64,000 nt of DNA. Origin: Paenibacillus sp. JDR-2 (GTDB taxonomy: Bacteria > Bacillota > Bacilli > Paenibacillales > Paenibacillaceae). Made by a program: the position numbers and the translations under genes. Of the stretch, positions 34,319 to 43,933 are shown in pieces (within the stretch, counting starts at the first letter, position 1; every line of letters starts with the position of its first letter). The notes beneath the pieces were generated by a model. It was not told the DNA's origin. It did not search any database and saw only the letters and a program-made list of their open reading frames with translations. The DNA lies in contig NC_012914.1 of the NCBI RefSeq assembly GCF_000023585.1, forward strand, positions 396,001 to 460,000. Reading direction: 5' to 3'.

Positions 34319-35016
34319 TTAGCGGTCATACGGAGCAATACCGGGTAATGGAGGAGCCTGCAAGACGCCCTCTAATCGTAGTGGGTATGGGCGGACATGG
34401 CCGGGTGCTGATGGACATCGCCCGCGTATCGAAGACTTACCGATTGGCGGCAGTTCTTGACGACCGCTTCTCCGGCGTCGAGCTGCGGGGCGGCCTGCCG
34501 TATGGTCCAATCGCGACGCTGAAGCATTTTCTCGCGGATGAGCCGGGCATGCATGTGGTAATCGGCATCGGCGACAACCGGACGAGACGGGCAATCGTAG
34601 AATTGCTCTCTCTGCCCGAGTCTTCTTACGCAGTACTGGTGCACCCCGCGGCCGTTGTCGCGGAGGATGCGCGAATCGGGCTTGGCGCCGTGGTGATGCC
34701 CGGCGCGGTCATTGGCCCGGGCGCCGTAGTTGGCGCGCACGCCATTATCAATTCCGGCGCGGTCGTCGAGCATGACGCGCTGGTCGGTCCGTACGCGCAT
34801 GTATCGCCGAACGCGACCATGGCCGGCGCCGCCTCCGCCGAGGAAGGCGCGCATATCGGCAGCGGCGCGGTGCTCATCCCGCGCATCCGCGTCGGCAGCT
34901 GGTCCGTGCTTGGCGCGGGCGGCGTCGCCGTCCGGGACATCCCCGGCGGCAAGACCGCCGTGGGCGTTCCGGCACGGGTCGTGCCGCCACGCCTTAGCGT
35001 GGAGAAGGCGCTGTAA
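34315..35016 (+). CDS. NeuD/PglD-type sugar N/O-acetyltransferase (EpsM-like)
   Basis: This 233-residue protein has an N-terminal nucleotide-sugar binding domain (PLIVVGMGGHGRVLMDIARV) and a C-terminal left-handed beta-helix (IGLGAVVMPGAVIGPGAVVGAHAI onwards). The layout matches PglD/EpsM, which acetylates the 4-amino group of UDP-4-amino-QuiNAc. The start overlaps the fusion gene's stop. The beta-helix coding part is markedly GC-rich, reflecting Gly/Ala/Val repeats. With the 4,6-dehydratase and aminotransferase it completes a bacillosamine-like route. Confidence 0.88.
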   Translation: MISGHTEQYRVMEEPARRPLIVVGMGGHGRVLMDIARVSKTYRLAAVLDDRFSGVELRGGLPYGPIATLKHFLADEPGMHVVIGIGDNRTRRAIVELLSLPESSYAVLVHPAAVVAEDARIGLGAVVMPGAVIGPGAVVGAHAIINSGAVVEHDALVGPYAHVSPNATMAGAASAEEGAHIGSGAVLIPRIRVGSWSVLGAGGVAVRDIPGGKTAVGVPARVVPPRLSVEKAL

Positions 35017-35032
35017 GGCAGTACGAGTGAGG

Positions 35033-35302
35033 CAGTGTAGGGCGGAAGCCCGCCTTACACTGCTGGAGCCCGCCTTTCAGCACCATTAAGCGCGCAGCGC
35101 CGGGCTACGTAAGCTCCAAAAGGAGCTTACGGCCCTCGCTGCCGCGGCAAACCAGCCCCTGTAAGCGCCAAAAGCCGCTTACAGCAAGTCAAAACCCGCG
35201 CCGCAGCCTTCGCTGCTGGCGGCGCAGTAAACCAAACCCAAGCGCGCGGCGTTGCCAACGCGAGCCGCGCGTACCACATAGCCCGCCCTGACAGAGGCGG
35301 GC
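35033..35302. repeat. cluster of four intergenic hairpins
   Basis: CAGTGTA/TACACTG (35033-35062), CGTAAGCTCC-AAAA-GGAGCTTACG (35108-35131), CTGTAAGCG/CGCTTACAG (35159-35184) and GCCCGCC/GGCGGGC (35281-35302) fill the only sizeable gap between the acetyltransferase and aminotransferase genes. Stems are perfect or nearly so. Two share the GTAAGC start and an AAAA loop. No T tails follow, so they are not ordinary terminators. Confidence 0.8.
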
Positions 35303-35326
35303 AGCACAAGAGGAGCTGATCGCGAC

Positions 35327-36502
35327 GTGAACAACAGTCGAATCTATTTATCCCCGCCGCATTTGGGAACGCGGGAGCGCGAATACGTAGAGTTAGCCTT
35401 CCGCACGAACTGGATCGCGCCGCTTGGTCCCAATGTCGACCAGTTCGAGCGCGAGCTGGCCGAGAAGGTAGGAGCGAAGGGGGCAGTTGCGCTGTCCTCC
35501 GGCACCGCGGCCATCCATATGGCGCTTAGGCTGCTGGGAGTTGGACGCGGCGACCGCGTTTTCGTCTCCTCGCTTACTTTTATCGCAAGCGTGAATCCGG
35601 TGCTGTACGAAGGCGGCGTGCCGGTCTTCATCGACTGCGACGCCGAGACTTGGACGATGTCGCCGCAGGCGCTTGAGCGCGCATTCGAGGAGGCGCATCG
35701 CAACAGGCAGCTGCCTAGAGCGGTTATCGTTGTCCACCTGTACGGGCAAAACGCCGACATGGACGCTATTAACGAGATCTGTGCCAAATACCGCGTGCCG
35801 GTCATTGAAGATGCCGCCGAATCCCTGGGCACCATGTACAAAGGCCAATCCAGCGGAACCCATGGCAAATTCGGGATCTACTCCTTTAACGGCAACAAAA
35901 TCATTACCACCTCCGGCGGCGGCATGCTGGTCTCCGACGATACCGCGGCGCTGTCGAAGGCGCGCTTCTGGGCGACGCAAGCTCGCGAGCCGCAGCCTCA
36001 TTACGAGCATGCGGAGCTTGGCTACAACTACCGCTTGAGCAACGTGCTCGCGGGAATCGGCCGCGGACAACTGGAACTGCTGGACGACCGGGTAGCCGCT
36101 AGACGTGCGGTATTCGACCGGTACAAGCGGGCTTTTGCCGACATCGAAGGCATCAACATGATGCCGGAAGCGGAATATGGCTACGCTACCCGCTGGTTGA
36201 CAACGATGACGATCGATCCGATTATTACCGGCTGCACACCGGCCGATCTGCTGGAGCGGCTCACCGAAGCCAATATCGAAGCGCGCCCGGTATGGAAGCC
36301 GATGCACCGCCAGCCGCTTTTGCAATATTATCCGTACTTCCCGCATGAGCCGGGCAGCAGCGTGTCCGACACGCTGTTCGAGCAAGGCATCTGCCTGCCG
36401 TCGGGTTCCAGTCTCACGTGGGAAGAGCAAGACCGCGTGATCACCTGCATCAAGCAAACCATTCAAATGAAATCGAGGAGGATGTCCCATGAAAGTGCGT
36501 AA
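35327..36502 (+). CDS. DegT/DnrJ/EryC1/StrS sugar aminotransferase (EpsN/PglE-like)
   Basis: This 391-residue PLP enzyme starts at GTG 35327 with AGAGGAG about 9 bases upstream. Family landmarks are [38 protein letters not shown] and the Schiff-base Lys in [13 protein letters not shown] near residue 190. The expected reaction is transamination of the 4-keto sugar made by the EpsC-like dehydratase to UDP-4-amino-QuiNAc. The next gene start overlaps by 14 bp. Confidence 0.9.
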   Translation: MNNSRIYLSPPHLGTREREYVELAFRTNWIAPLGPNVDQFERELAEKVGAKGAVALSSGTAAIHMALRLLGVGRGDRVFVSSLTFIASVNPVLYEGGVPVFIDCDAETWTMSPQALERAFEEAHRNRQLPRAVIVVHLYGQNADMDAINEICAKYRVPVIEDAAESLGTMYKGQSSGTHGKFGIYSFNGNKIITTSGGGMLVSDDTAALSKARFWATQAREPQPHYEHAELGYNYRLSNVLAGIGRGQLELLDDRVAARRAVFDRYKRAFADIEGINMMPEAEYGYATRWLTTMTIDPIITGCTPADLLERLTEANIEARPVWKPMHRQPLLQYYPYFPHEPGSSVSDTLFEQGICLPSGSSLTWEEQDRVITCIKQTIQMKSRRMSHESA

Positions 36503-37385
36503 AGCGATAATTCCAGCTGCCGGTCTCGGCACCCGATTCCTGCCTGCAACAAAAGCTCAGCCGAAGGAAATGCTGCCGATCGTGGACAAGCCGACTATCC
36601 AATACATCATTGAAGAAGCGATTGCTTCCGGCATTGAGGACATTCTGATCATCAGCGGCCGCGGCAAGCGGGCGATTGAGGACCATTTTGACAAGTCGTA
36701 CGAGCTTGAGGACATGCTTGCCAAGAAAGGCAAGACGAAGGAGCTTGAGCAAATCCGCGGCATCTCCGAGATGGCGAACATTCACTACACCCGTCAAAAA
36801 GAGCCTAAAGGCCTTGGCCACGCCATCTGGTGCGCACGCAGCTTTGTGGGTAACGAGCCGTTTGCCGTACTGCTTGGCGATGATATTGTACAGTCCGAGG
36901 ATCCATGCCTCAGCCAACTGATCCGCGTCTATGACCGCTATCAGTCTTCGGTTGTTGGCGTGCAGCGCGTAGCCGATGAGGATGTATCCAAATACGGGAT
37001 AATCGCTCCTCGCGGATCGTCGATCGAGCCGTCGGTCTTTTTCCTGGATGGCCTGGTGGAGAAGCCTTCGAAAAAAGCCGCTCCTTCCAATTACGCGATT
37101 ATGGGCCGTTACGTGCTGTCGCCGGAGATTTTCGATATTCTCGAGCATCAATCCCCGGGCGCGGGAGACGAAATTCAGCTGACCGATGCGATCAAGAAGC
37201 TGAACGACCAGCGCAACGTGCTTGCTTACAACTTTGAAGGCGTCCGTTACGACGTAGGCGATAAGTTTGGTTTTATCAAAGCACAACTCGACTTCGCGCT
37301 GCAGCGCGACGATCTGCAGAAGGATGTACTGGGCTACCTGCAGCAAGTATACGAAAAGCATTTTATTACGAAGGCGGCGAACTAA
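36489..37385 (+). CDS. galU: UTP-glucose-1-phosphate uridylyltransferase
   Basis: This 298-residue GalU/GtaB enzyme has [20 protein letters not shown] at its nucleotide-binding N-terminus. [11 protein letters not shown] and the LLGDDI metal site follow. It makes UDP-glucose from glucose-1-phosphate and UTP. The start has GAGGAGG and lies inside the end of the aminotransferase gene. ugd follows immediately, so UDP-glucose is channelled to UDP-glucuronate for the polymer. Confidence 0.95.
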   Translation: MKVRKAIIPAAGLGTRFLPATKAQPKEMLPIVDKPTIQYIIEEAIASGIEDILIISGRGKRAIEDHFDKSYELEDMLAKKGKTKELEQIRGISEMANIHYTRQKEPKGLGHAIWCARSFVGNEPFAVLLGDDIVQSEDPCLSQLIRVYDRYQSSVVGVQRVADEDVSKYGIIAPRGSSIEPSVFFLDGLVEKPSKKAAPSNYAIMGRYVLSPEIFDILEHQSPGAGDEIQLTDAIKKLNDQRNVLAYNFEGVRYDVGDKFGFIKAQLDFALQRDDLQKDVLGYLQQVYEKHFITKAAN

Positions 37386-37386
37386 C

Positions 37387-38730
37387 ATGCGGAAAATTAC
37401 AGTAATCGGTACGGGTTATGTCGGTCTTGTTTCGGGTACTTGCTTTGCCGAGGTAGGCAACCGGGTTATCTGCTGCGACGTGGATCAGCGCAAAATCGAC
37501 CTGCTCAATAGCGGCGTCATCCCGATCTATGAGCCGGGTCTCGAAGAAATGGCACTTCGCAACAAGAGCGAAGGCCGCCTGCTCTTCACGACCGAAGTAG
37601 GCGAAGCGATCGAAGCTTCGGACATCGTCTATATCGCGGTTGGCACGCCGATGTCGGAAACGGGCGAAGCGGATATGCGCTACGTCATGTCGGCGGCGAA
37701 AAAGATCGGCGAGCATCTGAACGGTCACAAAATCATCGTGAACAAGAGCACCGTGCCGGTCGGCACCGGCGAGCTTGTGCGCGAGGTTGTTCAGGCGAAT
37801 AAGAAGTACCCTTGGACAAGCTTTGACGTCGTGTCCAATCCGGAATTCCTCCGTGAAGGTACGGCGCTGTCGGACTGCATGAACATGGATCGCGCCATTA
37901 TCGGCTCGGACAACGCGGAGGCGGCGGAGCAGATCGCGCAGCTGCATGCGCCTTTTAAGACGCGGATCTTCAAGACGGATCTGGAAAGCGCGGAGATGAT
38001 CAAATACGCGGCGAACACGTTCCTCGCGACCAAGATCTCGTTCATCAACGCCATCGCCAACATCTGCGAAAAAGTCGGCGCCGACGTGGAAGACGTAGCC
38101 AAAGGCATGGGCATGGACAGCCGGATCGGCGAAAAATTCCTCCAGGCCGGCATCGGCTACGGCGGCTCTTGCTTCCCGAAAGATACTTACGCGTTAGCGC
38201 ATATCGCGGATAAGTCGGGGTATGATTTCGAACTGCTGAAGTCGGTTATCAAAACAAACCATCGCCAGCGCTTCGTCGTCATGGACAAGCTTCGCGAGAC
38301 GCTTGGCGGACTTGCGGGCAAGCAGATTGCCGTGCTGGGCCTGGCATTCAAGCCTAACACGGACGATATGCGCGAGGCGCCGTCCTTAAGCATTATTCCG
38401 GAGCTGCTGAAGCAAGGCGCGGTTGTTCGCGCGTTTGATCCGATTGCAGCCGAAGCGGCTAAGAAACAGCTGCCTGCGGAGGTCGCTTATCTGGAGTCGG
38501 CGGAGCTTGCGGCTGCTGGCTGCGATGCTTGCGTGATTTTGACCGAATGGAATGAAGTATTGACGATGGATCTGGCAAAAGTCCGCGACCGGATGAAGCA
38601 GCCGATCATGATTGACGGACGCAACAGCTTTGATCCGAAGGTGATGGAGCAGCACGGTTTTGTCTACTACTCGGTAGGACGCCGTCCGGTGAATCGTCCG
38701 GAGGCAGAGCGCAAATCCGTGAATTTGTAG
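37387..38730 (+). CDS. ugd: UDP-glucose 6-dehydrogenase
   Basis: This 447-residue protein has the N-terminal Rossmann motif GTGYVGLVSGTCFAEVG, the central domain with KSTVPVGTG, and the catalytic Cys in GYGGSCFPKDT (near residue 260). The C-terminal domain starts at VLGLAFKPNTDDMREAP. It oxidises UDP-glucose to UDP-glucuronate with two NAD+. ATG 37387 begins one base after the galU stop codon. It appears to be the last gene of the exopolysaccharide operon proper. TuaD is the B. subtilis counterpart. Confidence 0.93.
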   Translation: MRKITVIGTGYVGLVSGTCFAEVGNRVICCDVDQRKIDLLNSGVIPIYEPGLEEMALRNKSEGRLLFTTEVGEAIEASDIVYIAVGTPMSETGEADMRYVMSAAKKIGEHLNGHKIIVNKSTVPVGTGELVREVVQANKKYPWTSFDVVSNPEFLREGTALSDCMNMDRAIIGSDNAEAAEQIAQLHAPFKTRIFKTDLESAEMIKYAANTFLATKISFINAIANICEKVGADVEDVAKGMGMDSRIGEKFLQAGIGYGGSCFPKDTYALAHIADKSGYDFELLKSVIKTNHRQRFVVMDKLRETLGGLAGKQIAVLGLAFKPNTDDMREAPSLSIIPELLKQGAVVRAFDPIAAEAAKKQLPAEVAYLESAELAAAGCDACVILTEWNEVLTMDLAKVRDRMKQPIMIDGRNSFDPKVMEQHGFVYYSVGRRPVNRPEAERKSVNL

Positions 38731-38816
38731 GATGAGCCCAAGGCGAATTTATAAGAATAGCTCAAAGGTGATTCAGTAAGTTACTGCAAATCCTGATCTC
38801 GAAAGGGGGTGAGCAC

Positions 38817-38905
38817 TTGAAAGAAGGTCCGCTTCGGCCGGGCGGATGTGAAGTGCGGATTTACCTTATAAAACGAAATTGCAGGAAATGCAGGAGGAGG
38901 AAGGT

Positions 38906-38909
<4 letters not shown>
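38817..38909 (+). CDS. candidate 30-residue basic peptide coupled to the next gene
   Basis: TTG 38817 lies 5-6 bases after AAAGGGGGTGA, nearly a perfect anti-Shine-Dalgarno match. The frame encodes KEGPLRPGGCEVRIYLIKR and then NCRKCRRRKV, ending in TGA that overlaps the ATG of the secreted repeat protein (ATGA at 38906-38909). The peptide is highly basic with a CxxC pair near its end. Its own C-terminal codons contain the ribosome binding site of the downstream gene. It could be a real small protein or a translational-coupling leader. Confidence 0.4.
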
Positions 38910-39859
<950 letters not shown>

Positions 39860-39878
39860 TTTTTTGCTGAAAAAGAAG

Positions 39879-39917
39879 AACCGCGCAATGGAGATAATCT
39901 CTGTTGCGCGGTTTTTT
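39879..39917 (+). terminator. intrinsic terminator of the repeat-protein gene
   Basis: AACCGCGCAA (39879-39888) pairs perfectly with TTGCGCGGTT (39904-39913), with an inner GAGAT/TCTC pairing, followed by a T run. Confidence 0.85.
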
Positions 39918-39965
39918 CTGTCCTGTTTTCGGATTATAATAGGTACGGAAACGGAGGTTGTCATC

Positions 39966-40439
39966 ATGATTATCAGAGAGCTTCAGGAGAAAGACAACGC
40001 AGCAATTGAACGCGTAATCAGAGAATGCCTGATCGAATTTGGAGGCAATCGGGAAGGACTGGCATGGGCAGACGAAAGCTTGAGCCATCTGTCTGACTAT
40101 TATAATCGCGCAGGCCGGGCCTATTGGGTCATCGAGCAGGATGGCGAAGTTGTTGGCGGCTGCGGGATTGCGCCGTTTGCCGACTCGGAGGAAGTATGCG
40201 AGCTGCAGAAAATGTATCTTTTCCCGGCAGTACGCGGTACAGGCATGGCGGTAAAGCTGCTCGATACGGCGTTAGCCTTTGCCCGGCTTTATTATAAACA
40301 GTGCTATCTTGAAACACTGCAAAATATGCATGCTGCCAACCGCTTCTACGCCAAGCATGGCTTCGAGTCGCTGGCTGCGCCGCTGGCCGGATCGGAGCAT
40401 TTTGCGTGCGACGCCTGGTATATTAAAGGTTTGGAATAA
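39966..40439 (+). CDS. GNAT-family N-acetyltransferase
   Basis: This 157-residue GNAT protein has the motif A region YLFPAVRGTGMAVKLLDTALAFA, where the acetyl-CoA pyrophosphate loop is R-G-T-G-M-A. NMHAANRFYAKHGFESL marks motif B. ATG 39966 follows CGGAGG about 8 bases upstream. It is cytoplasmic, with unknown amine substrate, and monocistronic between the terminator at 39.9 kb and a repeat region. Confidence 0.88.
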   Translation: MIIRELQEKDNAAIERVIRECLIEFGGNREGLAWADESLSHLSDYYNRAGRAYWVIEQDGEVVGGCGIAPFADSEEVCELQKMYLFPAVRGTGMAVKLLDTALAFARLYYKQCYLETLQNMHAANRFYAKHGFESLAAPLAGSEHFACDAWYIKGLE

Positions 40440-40544
40440 TTGAGGCTGATTGCTACGAGAGTAGGAACGGACTTCCTTCTGCCTACTGCTTTCTACGTTG
40501 CCAAGCTTTTATCTTGAACTAGCTCCATACCAATAATGAACCAG

Positions 40545-40877
40545 CCTCATTAAATAATGAGGTTATTCGCCGTAGAGGTGTGCAAACGGGCTATTTGCCG
40601 TGCAGGAGTGAGGAGGTCCGCCTAGAGGCGACGTAGAGCCTCACAAATAGTGAGTCTAGCCTCACTATCGCATGGGAAGAGAGGTAGCAAGAGTAAAATA
40701 GCGCGGTTAGCCTCATTAAATAATGAGGCTATTCGCCGTAGAGGTGTGCAAACCGGCTGTTTGCCGTGCAGGAGTGAGGAGGTCCGCCTAGAGGCGGCGC
40801 TGAGCCTCACAAATAGTGAGTCTAGCCCTACTATCGCATGGGAAGGGAGGCAGCAAGAAGTAAATAGCGCGGTTAGC
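40545..40877. repeat. direct duplication of a 166-bp hairpin-rich unit
   Basis: Copies begin with CCTCATTAAATAATGAGG at 40545 and 40711, exactly 166 bp apart, with few differences along their length. Each unit holds the CCTCATT/AATGAGG hairpin, a GTCCGCC/GGCG hairpin and CTCAC-AAATA-GTGAG. The second copy decays around 40870. Frames on either strand through the unit lack coding character. The region from 40440 to the lipoprotein start contains no other feature. Confidence 0.88.
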
Positions 40878-40937
40878 ATCAATAAATATAGAAACTTTTG
40901 GGAACCAGTTTCGTCTTTACATGGGGGAGGTGGAGAA

Positions 40938-41417
40938 ATGAGGAATGCAAACCATGCAGCTAAGCTCATTAAACTATTTCTGTTCTTATGCAGCCTGTTC
41001 CTGATAAACGCTTGCGGTAGCCAAGCTGAAGAGGTTCAGCATGTTGAAGCTTTCGGGATTGAGGTCCTGGATCAGAATGCGGAAGGCCTATATGAACCAA
41101 CCGGCTATAAGAAGGTGAATGCCATCACCACGACTAAAGCAGACAAAAATTATACGAGGGTGGATCTGAAGACGGTAGAGGACTTTTACGATACGGGAGG
41201 CAAATACATTAAGACGGTAATCACGCACAGCCAGGGCTATAAGTCGAATGTATTGGATAGCAAGGATGGATTTGATCGCACGGAGGAACTTCATGAGCCG
41301 TCAACGATTCTGATACCCGACGAAGACGCCGAGAACTTCCGGGGGGACCAATTGTCCAGTGACGAACTCGAGCAGCTAAAGAAACATGTACAGTCCTTTA
41401 TGAAGCTGGTTGATTAA
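40938..41417 (+). CDS. putative lipoprotein of unknown function
   Basis: ATG 40938 follows GGGGGAGGTGGAG and gives 159 residues with a lipoprotein signal: HAAKLIKLFLFLCSLFLINAC, lipobox LINAC, Cys about residue 26. The mature part is acidic and hydrophilic (VEAFGIEVLDQNAEGLYEP and SSDELEQLKKHVQSF) with no recognised domain. A longer frame runs upstream to 40650, but it crosses the repeat and is rejected. An ECF sigma factor gene with its own promoter follows. Confidence 0.65.
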   Translation: MRNANHAAKLIKLFLFLCSLFLINACGSQAEEVQHVEAFGIEVLDQNAEGLYEPTGYKKVNAITTTKADKNYTRVDLKTVEDFYDTGGKYIKTVITHSQGYKSNVLDSKDGFDRTEELHEPSTILIPDEDAENFRGDQLSSDELEQLKKHVQSFMKLVD

Positions 41418-41448
41418 GCAGGCGAATTCGTCTGCTTATTTTATTTGT
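41416..41448 (+). terminator. intrinsic terminator of the lipoprotein gene
   Basis: AAGCAGGCGAA (41416-41426) pairs with TTCGTCTGCTT (41427-41437) as an almost perfect palindrome, followed by ATTTTATTTG. Confidence 0.7.
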
Positions 41449-41457
41449 CTTGTTGCC

Positions 41458-41486
41458 AAAACCGTTTGATCCTCCCGGGAGTCTAA
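41458..41486 (+). promoter_or_regulatory. ECF-type autoregulatory promoter candidate
   Basis: AAAACCGTTT (41458-41467) resembles an ECF -35 (AACC core), and GTCTAA (41481-41486) resembles an ECF -10 at about 17 bp from AACC. It lies 34 bp before the sigma gene, fitting self-activation. Confidence 0.45.
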
Positions 41487-41519
41487 TAATTAGATGCAAA
41501 ATGGCAGGGGAGGAAGCGT

Positions 41520-42059
41520 GTGGGGAACGAATTACTGGTGGCCGCAGCGAAACGTGGCGATGATGCTGCCTTTTATAGTCTCATTACGCAGCAGAAAGAG
41601 AAGATGTACCGGATTGCCTATTCCTATTTGAAGAATGAAACCGATGCTCTTGAAGCCGTGCAGGAAGCGACCTGCCGCGCATATATGCAGATTCACAAGC
41701 TGAAGGAGCCGGAGTTTTTCGGCAGCTGGCTGATCCGGATTCTGATGAATTATTGCGCGGATGAAGCGAAGCGGAAGGCGCGAAGAACGGACGGACAGCA
41801 AGCAGCTGCCGCTGCGCTTGATCTGCATGCAACAAGCGGCGAGTCGGCCTTGCTGGAGCGGGTTATGCTCGAGTCGGCGGTGGAGCAGCTGGATGCAAAC
41901 TATCAGAAAGTGATTCAACTGAAGTATTATCATGATCTGACCATTACGGAGATTGCAAGAACGCTGCAGAAGCCGGAAGGCACGATAAAAACATGGCTGC
42001 ATAAAGCTCTAGGCGGGTTACGGCAGCGGCTGGGGAAGGAGGGGGAGCCGAATGGATGA
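41520..42059 (+). CDS. ECF-type RNA polymerase sigma factor
   Basis: This 179-residue sigma-70 family protein has region 2 (YRIAYSYLKNETDALEAVQEATCRAY, about 31-56) and region 4 (VIQLKYYHDLTITEIARTLQKPEGTIKTWLHKAL, about 129-162). No region 3 or long N-terminus is present. It starts at GTG 41520 with GGGGAGG upstream and overlaps its anti-sigma partner by 8 bp. It probably responds to cell-envelope stress through release from that partner. Confidence 0.92.
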   Translation: MGNELLVAAAKRGDDAAFYSLITQQKEKMYRIAYSYLKNETDALEAVQEATCRAYMQIHKLKEPEFFGSWLIRILMNYCADEAKRKARRTDGQQAAAAALDLHATSGESALLERVMLESAVEQLDANYQKVIQLKYYHDLTITEIARTLQKPEGTIKTWLHKALGGLRQRLGKEGEPNG

Positions 42060-43407
42060 ATATCGGGATGAGCAGGCGCGCGAGCTTCCGGAGCTGGAAG
42101 CGATGAAGGAGTATATGGAGGACATGCCTATTCCGTCCGAGATTGACGCGAAAATTTGGAGCGGAATAAGGGCCGGCAGGCGGCGCAGAAGACGCAAAGT
42201 ATTTTCCAGAGTAGCAGCTTATACCGCTTGTCTCTTGCTTCTCGTATCGGTTGTTTCCGTCCGCTTCTCACCTGAAGTAGCCGCTTATGTGGGGGAGATA
42301 CCGGGCCTTAAGCCGCTAGTCGAGCTCATTCATTATGATAAAGGCCTTGAGCTGGCGATGGACAATGATTTCATGCAGCCAGTGGGCCTTTCGGAAGAGC
42401 GGGACGGAATGAAAATGACGATTGACGGCATCATCGCCGATGAATCGAGAATCATAGCGTTCTATTCGCTAGAGAATATGAATGGGCAGAAGAGTGTGGT
42501 TAATCTTCAAGGCGTGAAACTTACTGAGCATTTGGAAGCTTCCATCTCGCATGGATCTTCTGATTTCAGGGAGGACTGGGATACCAAGCAAGGTACCATT
42601 GACTTTAATTTTGTGGAAGGCGTTCAGATTCCGGATACCTTAAATGTCGACCTCGAGCTGAAGAAGACTGGCGAAGCCGCAACAAGCGGCACGGCATGGC
42701 ATTTTGCCATTCCAATCGACAAGGCTAAGTTTGAAGGGTTGAAGGAAACCTACGATATCAATCAGACCGTCTTGGTTGAAGGTCAGAAGATCATCTTCGG
42801 GAAAATGACCGTTTACCCGACCAGGATAGGAATTGAAGTGAGTTATGACCCGGCTAATACGAAGAAGCTGTTCTACTTTGATGACCTTAGGCTTGAGGAT
42901 GAGAAGGGAGAAGAATTCGGTTCCATCACAAATGGCGTATCCGGTTCGACCTTAAGTGAGAACAGTCAAGTCCTGTACCTCGAAAGCAATTACTTCCGTA
43001 AGCCCAAACATCTCTATCTGCGGGCGAGCAGTATCCGAGCCTTGGATAAGGATAAGCGGGAAGTAGAGGTTGATCTTAGCCATAAGAAACTGCTTGCCAG
43101 CCCGGATGATCGGCTTACTCTGAAAGATATCGGTACCAGTGCCGAGGATGGCCAAAGCATTCTAATCTTTGAGATGAAAAATGAAGATACGCTTGATCAG
43201 AACCGGATGTACAGCTTATTCGAAAGTACGTACAAGGACGCTTCCGGTAAATCCTTCGAGTCCCATATGACAGGTTCCTCCGGCAACGGTTCAGATGCTG
43301 AATACGAGTATTACATCCCGAAAGAAAACTACCAAAGCCCGCTCACGCTCTTCATTCAGGATTACCCGACCCGGATTCATGGGGACATTGATATCAAAAT
43401 CAAATAA
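42052..43407 (+). CDS. DUF4179-domain anti-sigma factor
   Basis: The protein has 451 residues. A cytoplasmic N-terminus of about 45 residues ends in a basic stretch (RAGRRRRRRKV). One membrane helix (AAYTACLLLLVSVVSVRFS, about 50-68) follows, then a long extracellular part with DUF4179 near EIPGLKPLVELIHYDKGLELA. Members of this group bind and inhibit the ECF sigma factor encoded just upstream. The genes overlap by 8 bp. The signal sensed is unknown. Confidence 0.85.
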   Translation: MDEYRDEQARELPELEAMKEYMEDMPIPSEIDAKIWSGIRAGRRRRRRKVFSRVAAYTACLLLLVSVVSVRFSPEVAAYVGEIPGLKPLVELIHYDKGLELAMDNDFMQPVGLSEERDGMKMTIDGIIADESRIIAFYSLENMNGQKSVVNLQGVKLTEHLEASISHGSSDFREDWDTKQGTIDFNFVEGVQIPDTLNVDLELKKTGEAATSGTAWHFAIPIDKAKFEGLKETYDINQTVLVEGQKIIFGKMTVYPTRIGIEVSYDPANTKKLFYFDDLRLEDEKGEEFGSITNGVSGSTLSENSQVLYLESNYFRKPKHLYLRASSIRALDKDKREVEVDLSHKKLLASPDDRLTLKDIGTSAEDGQSILIFEMKNEDTLDQNRMYSLFESTYKDASGKSFESHMTGSSGNGSDAEYEYYIPKENYQSPLTLFIQDYPTRIHGDIDIKIK

Positions 43408-43418
43408 AAATGCTACCG

Positions 43419-43452
43419 CAAGGGCTGCCGCTAAGAATCTCGGCGGCCCTTG
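43419..43452. terminator. hairpin between convergent genes, probable terminator
   Basis: CAAGGGCTGCCG (43419-43430) pairs with CGGCGGCCCTTG (43441-43452) with one mismatch. The T tail is poor. Confidence 0.5.
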
Positions 43453-43453
43453 T

Positions 43454-43693
43454 TCATCCTACGCCATCACTTTCTAACAGGTCATAAAAATGATCGCGGT
43501 CTTCGTCATCGAATTTGCCAAGTGTCCGAAGAATAACAAATTCATGTCCGCCGTACATATCGATTTCTTCGCCGTACCCGTTATAGAGCGCAATCATGGT
43601 GCCATTCCGGTTTCGTTCCATATATCCGAAGCATTGTTCCTCCGGTGATTCGCCGTAAAGAAGCGTAAATCTGATTTTATCCACGCTGTTCAT
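43454..43693 (-). CDS. hypothetical protein, 79 residues
   Basis: This small acidic cytoplasmic protein (MNSVDKIRFTLLYGESPEEQ...) has aromatic-rich beta segments (CFGYMERNRNGTMIALYNGY) and an acidic C-terminus (KFDDEDRDHFYDLLESDG). The ATG has AAGGAGAAG upstream on the minus strand. There is no membrane segment and I recognise no domain. It lies convergent to the anti-sigma gene. Confidence 0.6.
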   Translation of the reverse strand: MNSVDKIRFTLLYGESPEEQCFGYMERNRNGTMIALYNGYGEEIDMYGGHEFVILRTLGKFDDEDRDHFYDLLESDGVG

Positions 43694-43869
43694 GTAACTT
43701 CTCCTTTTATATAAGTAATGACCGTATCTTACAATTGGCCTACGAATAGGTTACATGATACAAGGCGAATACGAAAAAGCGATAGCGTGCTTCTGACTCG
43801 CAAATTTCTTCTTATTTCCCAAGCGAAAGGGGGAAGCCCTGGCTACGTCGCTTACTCGCACATTATCTC

Positions 43870-43898
43870 TTGACGGGACGGGATTTGGGGTTTATGAT
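43870..43898 (+). promoter_or_regulatory. near-consensus plus-strand promoter with no plus-strand gene
   Basis: TTGACG (43870-43875), a 17-bp spacer and TATGAT (43893-43898) make a strong sigma-A match. It points into the 3' end of the minus-strand hydrolase gene. The transcript would begin near a GCCTG/CAGGC hairpin (43904-43924). It may drive an antisense or short RNA. Confidence 0.4.
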
Positions 43899-43933
43899 AC
43901 CTTGCCTGTTATCCAAACGGCAGGCTTACTTCT

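Noticed and set aside
40650..40937. N-terminal extension of the lipoprotein frame to 40650
   Set aside because: The extension crosses the duplicated repeat. The ATG at 40938 has a strong ribosome binding site and starts a proper lipoprotein signal.
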